Shown piece after piece: positions 35,228 to 43,100 of a DNA stretch of 64,000 nucleotides. This DNA comes from Pseudomonadales bacterium (GTDB lineage Bacteria > Pseudomonadota > Gammaproteobacteria > Pseudomonadales > Halieaceae). How positions within the stretch are numbered: position 1 is the stretch's first letter; every line of letters starts with the position of its first letter. A model generated the notes under the pieces. The model ran no database searches. It saw only the letters and a list, made by a program, of their open reading frames with translations, and was not told the DNA's origin. A program made the translations under genes and the position numbers. The stretch is taken from NCBI GenBank assembly GCA_024234855.1, contig JACKNN010000001.1, positions 1 to 64,000 on the forward strand. Reading direction: 5' to 3'.

Positions 35228-36163
35228 ATGAGCATCAGTCACTCGGCCTACAGATTTCTATGGAACCGGCGCTGGATTCCCCGGGCATTCAAGCGTCATT
35301 TCTACAAACGCCTGGCAAGGCGTGGCGTCCCGGTCGATATCGAATTCATACAGGATTTTTTTGGTATCAGGTACCGGGGTAACCTGAACAACAACATCGA
35401 CTTCAATATTTATTTTTACGGCGCTTTCGAAAAGCCGCTGTTGTTTTTCCTGCGCGATACCATGCGGGCAATCACTTCCCCACGACCGGTGTTTATCGAT
35501 GTGGGCGCGAATGTCGGCCAGCACTCCCTGTTCATGGCCGCACACGGCGCACAGGTGCACGCATTCGAGCCCTTTGCCCTGGTGCGAGACCAGTTGCAAC
35601 GCCAGATCGAGGAGAACCAACTCGACAACATCACCCTACACCCGCTGGGTCTGGGCAACGACAACACCCGACTGCCTTTCTATGCCCCGACCGGCAGTAA
35701 TGCCGGCATCGGCTCATTTGATGCCGACTCCACCAGTAAAGGCAATGTGCGGGCTGGCGATCTGGCGCTCGCCAGGGGCGACGATTATTTTCCGCAACAA
35801 GGGATCGACCGCATCGATCTGGTGAAGATCGACGTGGAGGGTTTCGAAAAATTCGCCCTGCAGGGACTGCGCGAGTGTCTGCGCAGAACGCGCCCCGTTA
35901 TCGTCTGCGAGGTCACCCTGGGCGGTCCGCTGTCCTTCAGCTCACTGGAGGAACTGCGCGGACACCTGCCGGATAATTACCAGCTGTTTACCTTTGACAA
36001 GCGCAAGGCGGATGGTTCGAAGGCGCGACGGCGCAACGCAGGAAGCCGCCACACCGGCCAGTACCGTATCGTCCCCTATAGCCAGCTGCCGGACGCAGGC
36101 CAGGATGATGTCATTGCCTGGCCGCGGGAAAAGGCCGCGTTAATGCCCCTGTCAAACGACTGA
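35228..36163 (+). CDS. FkbM family methyltransferase
   Basis: A 311-residue SAM-dependent methyltransferase of the FkbM family, which O-methylates sugars or polyketide-like hydroxyls. The SAM-binding motif is VFIDVGANVGQHSLFMAAHG near residue 95 with the acidic VHAFEPF after strand 2; DLVKIDVEGFEKFALQGL near residue 200 is the family hallmark. The C-terminal 60 residues are basic (KRKADGSKARRR). It lies 69 bases after the glutamate-synthase-like gene and is convergent with the lytic transglycosylase gene. Its acceptor is unknown; surface polysaccharide is a possibility. Confidence 0.85.
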   Translation: MSISHSAYRFLWNRRWIPRAFKRHFYKRLARRGVPVDIEFIQDFFGIRYRGNLNNNIDFNIYFYGAFEKPLLFFLRDTMRAITSPRPVFIDVGANVGQHSLFMAAHGAQVHAFEPFALVRDQLQRQIEENQLDNITLHPLGLGNDNTRLPFYAPTGSNAGIGSFDADSTSKGNVRAGDLALARGDDYFPQQGIDRIDLVKIDVEGFEKFALQGLRECLRRTRPVIVCEVTLGGPLSFSSLEELRGHLPDNYQLFTFDKRKADGSKARRRNAGSRHTGQYRIVPYSQLPDAGQDDVIAWPREKAALMPLSND

Positions 36164-36202
36164 ATCGTCACTGTTGCAGGTGGGCATACGCGGCCCGCCT
36201 GG

Positions 36203-36955
36203 CTACAGCGGCATGTCGGCGCCGGTCGGGGAATACCCCGTGGTATGACCGGTAGCAGCGGTAACCAGCGCTTTCTTATAGCGGTCGTGGAGAATTTTGA
36301 CCCTTTTGACGTAGGTCTGGGTCTCTTCATAGGGCGGGATGCCGTTGTAGCGCTCCACCGCGCCGGGGCCTGCATTATACGCCGCTGTCGCCAGCGTGGT
36401 GTTGCCACTGTTTTTTTCCAACAGCCAGGCCAGGTAGCGCACGCCGCCCCGTATATTGTCCTCGGGCGACAGGGGGTTGGCGACGCCCATATCCCTGGCT
36501 GTATCCGGCATTAATTGCATCAGGCCCAGGGCACCCTTTTCAGACCTGGCGCCCGGTTTGAAGGCCGATTCGGCATGGATTACCGCGCGCACCAGGGCGG
36601 GATCCACATGGTATCGTTGAGCCTCCGAGTTGATGGTGTACTCGAACGCATCCAGCTGCAGCGGAATGGTGTACCAGTCGAGCTTGGATCGGGGGTTGCA
36701 GGCAAAGCAGGAGAACTGGATCACCTCGTAGCGCGTGCCCACTGGCGCGCGGTCGGAAAAAGACCTTACGCCATTTTTATCCCGGTACTTGAATATTTTT
36801 ATGGGCCGCTGCTGCGGGGCACCCTCCTCAGCCAGCGGCACATTGCCCGCGGCTATGGCCCCATTAGCCAGCTCTGCGCGCGCTGCGGGCAGCAGCAGCA
36901 GGCTCAGGAAAAGTCCCAGCAGAACTTTCACGGCATTCGAACTCTCGCTGATCAT
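36203..36955 (-). CDS. Lytic transglycosylase (SLT family 1) with DUF4124
   Basis: A 250-residue periplasmic muramidase-like enzyme that cleaves peptidoglycan with formation of 1,6-anhydromuropeptides. The start at 36955 gives a signal peptide (VLLGLFLSLLLLPAARA). A DUF4124 segment follows (IKIFKYRDKNGVRSFSDRAP, about residues 52-72), then the SLT domain from about residue 110: RAVIHAESAFKPGARSEKGA with the catalytic Glu, GLMQLMPDTARDMGV, and ATAAYNAGPGAVERYNGIP. This DUF4124+SLT arrangement is common in gammaproteobacteria. It stands alone. Confidence 0.92.
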   Translation of the reverse strand: MISESSNAVKVLLGLFLSLLLLPAARAELANGAIAAGNVPLAEEGAPQQRPIKIFKYRDKNGVRSFSDRAPVGTRYEVIQFSCFACNPRSKLDWYTIPLQLDAFEYTINSEAQRYHVDPALVRAVIHAESAFKPGARSEKGALGLMQLMPDTARDMGVANPLSPEDNIRGGVRYLAWLLEKNSGNTTLATAAYNAGPGAVERYNGIPPYEETQTYVKRVKILHDRYKKALVTAATGHTTGYSPTGADMPL

Positions 36956-37437
36956 GCGTCCGATTGTACCCCAGCTGCCGGCGCGCAATACCCCATACCC
37001 GCACCTAAAAAGGTGAGAAATGTGCACTATGTAGCCCCGGACGGAGCCGACACCGCGCCACCTGAACTGCGGGATCCCGCGCCACCGGCTCGGGCCACCA
37101 CCTGACGAAAACACTCTATCTCATTGATTTTATTTGTATTTAATCAGCAGCAGCGGGATCTTCATTCCCGCGCGAGGGGTTCACGCAAGGCCGGGGATGA
37201 ACCCTTGCCGAGCCGCTTCATCATGGTGCTCACGTCCCTGACATTCATTGCCAGCGGATGCAGACGGTCTGTGGTGACCGCGCAAACCGCACCCGACCAC
37301 GGGTCCGGGGCACCGGGCAGGAGTCGGAAGATGGCAACAAGTCTCCAGCGAAGATCGTTCGGCGCGACCGGGCGCTGAAACAGAGTGTGCACCGGATAGC
37401 GAGAATCCACGTGCAATTACAGCGCGACGATAACACC
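36956..37437. other. Intergenic region with one doubtful small ORF
   Basis: About 480 bases upstream of the lytic transglycosylase gene. TACAAT on the minus strand at 36968-36963 could be part of its promoter. A minus-strand frame at 37162-37416 (up to 84 codons) begins 21 bases after the DUF1653 stop and ends inside a hairpin (GCGGGA, 7-base loop, TCCCGC at 37153-37171). It has no clear ribosome-binding site and no recognised family, so I do not call it a gene. Confidence 0.4.
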
Positions 37438-37647
37438 TCAATCTGCCCCGATGTACTCAAACCGCGGCCGCTCCCGTCCGTCGTGCCGCACCGGTTCCTC
37501 GAACATGGACAGGGGCCGTACCCAGAGTCCCCCCTCGCCGTACAGGGGCGTATAGACAACCAGTAGTTCCCCGGTCTCGGAATGCCTGGCGACACCCTGA
37601 ACCCGGTATTCTCCACCTTTGAAGTGTCGGTATTTCCCCGCTTTCAC
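37438..37647 (-). CDS. DUF1653 domain-containing protein
   Basis: A 69-residue cytoplasmic protein filling a single DUF1653 domain: AGKYRHFKGGEYRVQGVARH at the start, LVVYTPLYGEGGLWVRPLSM in the middle and the closing RFEYIGAD. The family is widespread in bacteria, with an SH3-like beta fold predicted and no established function. Length is typical for standalone members. No operon partner is evident; the next gene on this strand lies 160 bases upstream behind a terminator-like hairpin. Confidence 0.88.
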   Translation of the reverse strand: MKAGKYRHFKGGEYRVQGVARHSETGELLVVYTPLYGEGGLWVRPLSMFEEPVRHDGRERPRFEYIGAD

Positions 37648-37730
37648 CAGCCGTGTCCTCGTATCAGGGCCGATGGCTATCCTACCAGATCAGGTATGTA
37701 CTGCGGGACTCAGTGTTGTAGGCCGGATAA

Positions 37731-37753
37731 AGTCGCCCCCGAAAGGGGCGACT
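37731..37753 (-). terminator. Strong hairpin terminator after the exported Cys-rich protein gene
   Basis: AGTCGCCCC, five-base loop, GGGGCGACT: a perfect 9-bp stem. Read on the minus strand it lies 55 bases beyond the stop codon of the gene at 37808-38575 and is followed by TTTATCC, a short T-rich tail. A rho-independent terminator is likely. The left flank TTGTAGGCCGGATAA resembles enterobacterial REP elements, but only one copy was noticed. Confidence 0.55.
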
Positions 37754-37807
37754 CCTGCGAGGTCGTGGTGAGGCGAATTCCCTGCTATCCAGGAAGTTCC
37801 GCCCGGG

Positions 37808-38575
37808 CTAGCGTGCGCCCTGGTGTACCAGTTTTACATCCCATACCGTGGCTGGCCGCTGATCGCAACTGGTCACGCCCTTGAAGGTTTCCGCGGCTTT
37901 TTGCCAGCCACCCCCGGTCACGTACAGGTCATAGGCAGCGCCGTAATCGGCCCAGTTCTTGAATGCGGATACACCCAGGTAATCATAAGCGGGATCGCCG
38001 CCCCCGAGCATGGGAAAGAACACCCAGTTTGAGCCCTTTGACCCCATGGAACGCATCGCCCCGGAGAAGGCCTTGTGGGCGGCTACTGCCTTGGCATAGT
38101 CGCCGCCGTCAGCAAATGAGCATTGGGAGAACATCACCACGCCATCACCGGGCGGGCCATCGGGAGCACTGATCTGTACCGATGACGCCAGTACGTGACC
38201 GATGCTGCAATCGACTACGGCATCAAAAGCCTGTGCCAGTTCGCGCCCGCCTGCCTGCCAGGCAGTAAGCCCCTTACCCAGCGCAGTGCCGCTCGGCCAG
38301 GAACCAAGCCATATCACTTCGGGAAGTTCCGCGCCCATGCCAAATTGGCGGGTGAGTATCCATGCGGAATAGGTCGCATCGTTTTTTGCCGCCCACTGGC
38401 TGAACCGGTCGGCAACCTGTTTCAAATCAGCGTGGCTCTTTCCCTCCTTCATATTGCAATAAAAGGCCTCGACCGGCGCTGGCGGAACTGCCTTGGCATC
38501 CTGTGCCTGCGCTGGTTGGACCCATGTGATTACCGCCACCAAAAACATCAATACCGCTGTCGCGTATTTGTTCAT
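37808..38575 (-). CDS. Exported protein of unknown function, duplicated halves
   Basis: A 255-residue protein with a clear signal peptide (cleavage after QPAQA, about residue 24). The mature part holds four cysteines (FYCNMKEGK, VDCSIGH, FSQCSFADG, TSCDQRP), enough for two disulfide bonds in the periplasm. The sequence seems to consist of two similar halves, each with a beta-strand and Cys, then a helix with aromatic residues, then a strand ending in WxGS or YLGVS-like text (VIWLGSWPS; AYDYLGVSAF). This recalls ferredoxin-like Dabb/ABM folds, which is inference only. The start has AAGGAAG upstream, and a 32-bp palindrome lies 25 bases before it. Confidence 0.8.
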   Translation of the reverse strand: MNKYATAVLMFLVAVITWVQPAQAQDAKAVPPAPVEAFYCNMKEGKSHADLKQVADRFSQWAAKNDATYSAWILTRQFGMGAELPEVIWLGSWPSGTALGKGLTAWQAGGRELAQAFDAVVDCSIGHVLASSVQISAPDGPPGDGVVMFSQCSFADGGDYAKAVAAHKAFSGAMRSMGSKGSNWVFFPMLGGGDPAYDYLGVSAFKNWADYGAAYDLYVTGGGWQKAAETFKGVTSCDQRPATVWDVKLVHQGAR

Positions 38576-38599
38576 TGTGCTGGCTTCCTTTGTTATATC

Positions 38600-38631
38600 G
38601 GGTTAAACCCCACCCGGGTGGGTGGTAACCC
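38600..38631. promoter_or_regulatory. 32-bp imperfect palindrome between divergent exported-protein genes
   Basis: GGGTTA and TAACCC flank a CACCC/GGGTG core, giving a near-symmetrical 32-bp element. It lies 25 bases before the ATG of the minus-strand gene and about 130 bases before the plus-strand lipoprotein gene. It could be an operator for a local regulator or a hairpin in the minus-strand leader. No family assigned. Confidence 0.4.
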
Positions 38632-38758
38632 TTCAGCGTAGACCAGATCGAAGGTTGTGCAAACTACTGCGCGGCCGGAGCGGGCGGCTGCTTTGTCATC
38701 GCCGCCATCCCGGTTATCATCTGGCCACACGATACGAGCAGTGAGCCCCGCCCTGGTT

Positions 38759-40060
38759 ATGAACACCATTCGCATACTGTTTATCTTTGGCTGCGCCCTG
38801 GTCCTGGCGGCCTGCAAGCAACCACTGGCTATCGAGGGCGAAGGCGATATTGTCGAGCTGACTATAGGCGAGCGAGGTTGCGCGCTGGAGGAATTCGAGG
38901 CCGGCTGGAGCCGCTGCACCAGCAATGACGTGGTCGGCTCGGAGACCTTGCGGTACCGGGGGCTGCCACGCCCCGGCTGGAAGTTCTCGCACTGGGACGG
39001 TAACTGCGCCAGGGAGTCCCCGGCGCAGGACTGTTTGAAGAAATACGATAAAGCCTGGGTGCAGTGGTGGGACGATAACTATCCCGACGAGGAGATCGCA
39101 CCGCTCACCGCCATTTTTGTCCCGGACAGCGACGCGCCCGCCGCGGTGTCCTATATCACCTCCCGCTTCGGCGCCGTCGGCAGGGTGGGCTTTGCAGCAC
39201 TGCTTGATGCCATGTTTTCCGCAAATGGCAGCTACCGATTCACCAGTCAGCAGGCCGCTACCCGCAACTATTTTGACCGCACGCCGGCCAGTTTCCAGCG
39301 CCAGAAGACCAGCCTGCTGCTGACCGGGCCCGACGCGGGCGCGCTGGTACCCGGCGGAGGCGCGACAGCGGCCGGGGATTTCCTGACGCTGGTGGATACC
39401 GATACCGGCGATGGCGAAGTTTCCGTAGCCTACCTGATGCCGGAACAATCACGCGCGGGTCAGGGCGCGTTTAACGGTACCTATTTTTGCGGCCATATTC
39501 TCTCGAACGGGCAATCACTGTTTTCCCGTGCGAGCATGGACGGCAAAGGCGGTGGGACGCTCGTCGTGCTGAACAAACGACTCACCGGGGCCAACCAGGC
39601 GAGTGTAAGCTACAAGGTGAGCGATGACGGGACAACCACATTCGACTACGCCGGGGCCCGGCTTGCGGGCAGCCTGTCGGCCGATGGCAGCGTATTCACC
39701 GCCACCCAGATATCACCCGCGGTACAGGGCGCCGGTATTTGCCTGCGAACATCCGGCAACAAAATGGTCGCGAATGTGGCGGGCAGTTATTTCGGCGCCT
39801 GGATCAGCACCCAACCGGTTACCGGGGTAACCGAACTGATGCTGGATACGCGGGGCCAGACGGCGGAAACCGTGCTGCGCGACTCCGCCGGCGGCCGCAA
39901 CTACGCAATTGGCCAGAACTTTATGCTGGTGAAGTCCACCGGGCAGATTGAAACGCGCGACGCCGACGGCGCGGTATCCCCGGACGGGCGGATCATGTTC
40001 ATCGTCCAGACCGATCCCAACAAATACCCGACCCTTATCGTCTATGTCCGTAGAACCTGA
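38759..40060 (+). CDS. Large lipoprotein of unknown function
   Basis: A 433-residue lipoprotein. The ATG at 38759 gives the signal IRILFIFGCALVLAACKQ with lipobox LAAC; an upstream in-frame start at 38657 would bury the signal. Residues 25-120 look like a cell-surface repeat domain in which Gly-Trp-x-Phe-x-x-Trp is followed by paired cysteines (RPGWKFSHWDGNCA). The remaining 310 residues appear beta-rich with many Gly, Ser and Thr (VTGVTELMLDTRGQTAETVL) and no recognised motif. It would face the periplasm or cell surface. It is divergent from another exported protein of unknown function. Confidence 0.8.
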   Translation: MNTIRILFIFGCALVLAACKQPLAIEGEGDIVELTIGERGCALEEFEAGWSRCTSNDVVGSETLRYRGLPRPGWKFSHWDGNCARESPAQDCLKKYDKAWVQWWDDNYPDEEIAPLTAIFVPDSDAPAAVSYITSRFGAVGRVGFAALLDAMFSANGSYRFTSQQAATRNYFDRTPASFQRQKTSLLLTGPDAGALVPGGGATAAGDFLTLVDTDTGDGEVSVAYLMPEQSRAGQGAFNGTYFCGHILSNGQSLFSRASMDGKGGGTLVVLNKRLTGANQASVSYKVSDDGTTTFDYAGARLAGSLSADGSVFTATQISPAVQGAGICLRTSGNKMVANVAGSYFGAWISTQPVTGVTELMLDTRGQTAETVLRDSAGGRNYAIGQNFMLVKSTGQIETRDADGAVSPDGRIMFIVQTDPNKYPTLIVYVRRT

Positions 40061-40236
40061 GCGCACTTGTCGCCCGGATACCAGGGGACTGGAATAAAAC
40101 ATGAGGCGGCAGTTCGCAGGCTGCCCCGGCCAAACAATCTATCCACGGCGCGCTGGTCGCGCCTATACTGCTCCACCCGCGGATTACAAGCCGCCCCACG
40201 ATACCCGGGCTGACGCTCAACGGAGTATGGAAACCC

Positions 40237-40725
40237 ATGATCAACCGGCTGCATTTTTGTCTCTTACTGTTGGCCTGCGCCTGGCTGTCCGGCTGCGCAT
40301 CTCCCGGCTATTTCCAACCGACACCCATCGCCACCCCGGGCAATGCCATGGTTTATCTCTATCGCCCCGCCGCGAGCAATCCGGGCGCCAAGCCCCTGTA
40401 CTTCAGCTATCCCGAGGTCATGATCGACGACACCAGTTACGGCTTCCTGCGCTATGACCACTACCTGGCGATAGAACTTCCTCCAGGCAAGCACCAGTTC
40501 CGGCTCACCGGACTGACAAAGGACGCAAAATGGGAGCCCGAAGACATCGAGCACAGCATCGACCTTGCACCGGGCCAATCAGCGTTCCTGGACTTCAGCG
40601 TCGAATACAACACCGCTGAAATGGGCCTGCTCAACCCGGGACCCAAATACATCATCCGGCTGAACCAGGTCCCGGAATCCAGCGCGGTCTACCAAATTCG
40701 CGCCACCACGAAAACGGCTGAGTGA
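40237..40725 (+). CDS. DUF2846 domain lipoprotein
   Basis: A 162-residue lipoprotein (signal LLLLACAWLSGCAS, lipobox LSGC at about residue 20) that consists of one DUF2846 domain. Typical features are AMVYLYRPAASNPGAKP near residue 39, DDTSYGFLRYDHYLAIELPPG in the middle and KHQFRLTG, a beta-sandwich like those of small PEGA-type surface proteins. Function is unknown. A -10-like TATACT lies at 40164-40169, about 70 bases upstream. Its stop codon overlaps the GTG start of the EamA transporter gene, so the two are co-transcribed. Confidence 0.85.
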   Translation: MINRLHFCLLLLACAWLSGCASPGYFQPTPIATPGNAMVYLYRPAASNPGAKPLYFSYPEVMIDDTSYGFLRYDHYLAIELPPGKHQFRLTGLTKDAKWEPEDIEHSIDLAPGQSAFLDFSVEYNTAEMGLLNPGPKYIIRLNQVPESSAVYQIRATTKTAE

Positions 40726-41606
40726 CCGCCGTTCCCGAGCGCCTCCTGCTGATCGGCGCGTTCGCTGCGCTTTACCTTATCTGGGGTTCCACCTACCTCG
40801 CGATACGCTTCGGCGTCGCGTCCTGGCCACCACTGCTGTTCACGGCAGTGCGCTTCCTGCTGGCCGGCAGCCTGCTCTATGGCTGGCTGCGCTGGCGCGG
40901 TATAAAGCCCCCGACCGCACAGGAATGGCGTTCGTCCACTCTGCTTGGCGTGCTGATGTTGGGCTGTGGCACGGGCGGGGTGACCGTCGCGGAATCCCTG
41001 GGCGCAACCTCCGGCATCGCCGCCATGATGGTTGCGACCATGCCGCTGTTCACGGTGGTATTCGGCTATCTCTGGCGCCAGCGGGCGAGCGCGCTGGAGT
41101 GGGCGGGCATTTTCCTGGGCCTGTTCGGCATCGCCCTGCTGAACCGGGGCGCCAATCTCCAGGCCGCCCCGCTGGCGGCAATGCTATTGCTGCTGGCCCC
41201 GGCGGGCTGGGCCCTCGGATCGGTTTGGGGCCGGTACCTGGCGCAACCGGCCGGCATCATGTCCAGCGCAAGCCAGATGCTGGCCGGGGGTAGTGCGCTG
41301 CTGCTGGCCAGTGTCCTGACCGGCGAGCGCCCGCAGCGCTGGCCCGACCCGGCGGGCTGGGTGGCGCTGGCCTACCTCACGCTGTTCGGCTCTATCATCG
41401 CCTTCAGCGCCTACCTGTACCTGTTGAAAACCGTACGACCGGCGGCGGCCACCAGTTATGCCTACGTCAACCCGGTGGTGGCGGTCATGCTGGGCGTGGT
41501 GTTCGCGGGCGAGCGTGTCGGCACAGCGGAGGCGCTGGCGATGTGTTGGATTATCCTGGCGGTACTGTTGATCGCGGTGCCGCAGTGGCGCCGGCGGCCC
41601 AGGTGA
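40722..41606 (+). CDS. EamA/DMT-family exporter
   Basis: A 294-residue inner-membrane protein with ten hydrophobic helices and two EamA repeats (LYLIWGSTYLAIRFGVASWPP at the start, YAYVNPVVAVMLGVVFAGE in the second repeat), the pattern of YedA/RhtA-like metabolite and amino-acid exporters. It begins with GTG in a 4-base overlap with the DUF2846 lipoprotein gene. The next gene, 115 bases on, is a glutamine-synthetase-family ligase followed by a glutathione-synthetase-like gene, so export of a gamma-glutamyl product is conceivable. Confidence 0.88.
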   Translation: MTAVPERLLLIGAFAALYLIWGSTYLAIRFGVASWPPLLFTAVRFLLAGSLLYGWLRWRGIKPPTAQEWRSSTLLGVLMLGCGTGGVTVAESLGATSGIAAMMVATMPLFTVVFGYLWRQRASALEWAGIFLGLFGIALLNRGANLQAAPLAAMLLLLAPAGWALGSVWGRYLAQPAGIMSSASQMLAGGSALLLASVLTGERPQRWPDPAGWVALAYLTLFGSIIAFSAYLYLLKTVRPAAATSYAYVNPVVAVMLGVVFAGERVGTAEALAMCWIILAVLLIAVPQWRRRPR

Positions 41607-41721
41607 AATCGCAGGCGGTATTTGTTTCGTATACAGCTTGCGTTACTCTGCCACCCGGAAACAAGACCCGGTCGCACCGGCGCCACTACCGGGACAGCCG
41701 GCCCCTATTCGGAGAAACACC

Positions 41722-43098
41722 GTGCAGAAGCGTGCAACACACTGGCTGGATGAACTGCCGCAAGCCTTCCAGACGTATCGCGCCGGCCGGGATGTGGATG
41801 AAGTCGAGTGCATCGTGCCGGACCTGGCGGGGATGTCACGCGGCAAGGCCATGCCCCTGAGCAAGTTCGACCCGGACCATGAAACCTACCTGCCCATTTC
41901 CATCTTTTACCAGACGATAACCGGCAGGGACGTCGAAATGGACATCGTCAACCAGTGGGCGGAGGGCGACGTGGTGCTGAAGGCCGACATGTCCACCGCC
42001 AAGGCGGTACCCTGGGCCAAGGAGGCCACGCTGCAGGTTATTCACGACCTGTTCAATCGCGACGGCAGCCCGGTCAGCGTCGCGCCGCGCAACGTGCTCA
42101 AGCACATCGTGGATCGCTATGCGCAGCAGGGCTGGAAACCGGTGGTCGCGCCCGAGCTGGAGTTTTACCTGACACGGCCCAACCTGGACCCCAATGAACC
42201 GATCGAGCCGCCGGTGGGCCGCACCGGGCGCAGGGGCAGCGGCAACCAGTCCTACTCCATGTCGGCGGTCGATGAATACGGCCCGGTCATCGATACGATT
42301 TACCGCTACGCCCAGGACGCGGGGCTGGCCATAGATACCGTCATCCAGGAGGATGGCGCCGGACAGGTGGAGATCAACCTGACCCATGGCGACCCGGTAT
42401 TACTGGCAGACCAGGTTTTTTATTTCAAGCGCATTATCCGGGAGGCTGCGCTCAACCACGGCATGTTCGCGACTTTCATGGCCAAGCCGATGCGCGACCA
42501 GCCGGGTTCTGCCATGCACATACACCAGAGCGTGCTGGATTTGCGTACCGGTAAAAACATATTCAGTAACGGGCAAGGCAAGGCCAGCAGGCGTTTTATG
42601 CATTTTATTGGCGGCAGCCAGAAATACCTGCCACAGACACTGCCGCTGATGGCGCCTTACGTGAACAGCTATCGTCGATTCGAGACCAGCACGAACTCCA
42701 GCGCGCCAACCAATTTCGCCTGGGGTTTTGACAACCGGGCCACCGGCCTGCGGGTACCGAATTCCGGCCCACAGGACCGCCGCCTGGAAAACCGGGTGGT
42801 CGGTGTCGACTGCAATCCCTATCTGGCGATAGCCGTCAGCCTCGCCTGCGGTTACCTGGGCCTGGTTGAAAAGACCAAACCGGGAAGTCCCGCCGAGGGT
42901 GAGGTGGAAGGCGATGAGTACCCCATTCCGACCACCATCGATGAGGCCCTGACATTATTCGAGGAAGCCGAACCGGTGCATGATGTGCTGGGAACGGACT
43001 TCTGCATGGTCTACGCCGAGGTCAAGCGCGAGGAGATGCGCCAGTTTCACCGGGAGATCAGCCCGTGGGAGCGGGAGCATTTACTGCTGAACGTCTAG
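41722..43098 (+). CDS. Glutamine synthetase family protein (GlnA/PuuA-like ligase)
   Basis: A 458-residue ATP-dependent ligase of the glutamine synthetase superfamily. The beta-grasp N-terminal domain is followed by the catalytic domain with APELEFYL near residue 145, INLTHGDPVLLADQVFYFKR near 220, and GSAMHIHQSV near 262. The last corresponds to the glutamate-binding His region, and NRVVGVDCNPYLAIAVSLAC lies near the C-terminus. Sequence is closer to PuuA-type gamma-glutamyl-amine ligases than to nitrogen-assimilating GlnA, which I infer from the missing adenylylation-site context. Start at the GTG at 41722 with GGAGAA five bases upstream; an upstream TTG frame extends it without support. 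It is two bases before the next gene. Confidence 0.88.
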   Translation: MQKRATHWLDELPQAFQTYRAGRDVDEVECIVPDLAGMSRGKAMPLSKFDPDHETYLPISIFYQTITGRDVEMDIVNQWAEGDVVLKADMSTAKAVPWAKEATLQVIHDLFNRDGSPVSVAPRNVLKHIVDRYAQQGWKPVVAPELEFYLTRPNLDPNEPIEPPVGRTGRRGSGNQSYSMSAVDEYGPVIDTIYRYAQDAGLAIDTVIQEDGAGQVEINLTHGDPVLLADQVFYFKRIIREAALNHGMFATFMAKPMRDQPGSAMHIHQSVLDLRTGKNIFSNGQGKASRRFMHFIGGSQKYLPQTLPLMAPYVNSYRRFETSTNSSAPTNFAWGFDNRATGLRVPNSGPQDRRLENRVVGVDCNPYLAIAVSLACGYLGLVEKTKPGSPAEGEVEGDEYPIPTTIDEALTLFEEAEPVHDVLGTDFCMVYAEVKREEMRQFHREISPWEREHLLLNV

Positions 43099-43100
43099 CC

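Noticed and set aside
37162..37416. 84-codon minus-strand frame after DUF1653
   Set aside because: Starts at TTG or GTG without a ribosome-binding site, no recognised family, and overlaps equally long frames on both strands.
37716..37753. REP/BIME element
   Set aside because: TTGTAGGCCGGATAA resembles enterobacterial REP, but only one copy was noticed and the hairpin is explained as a terminator.
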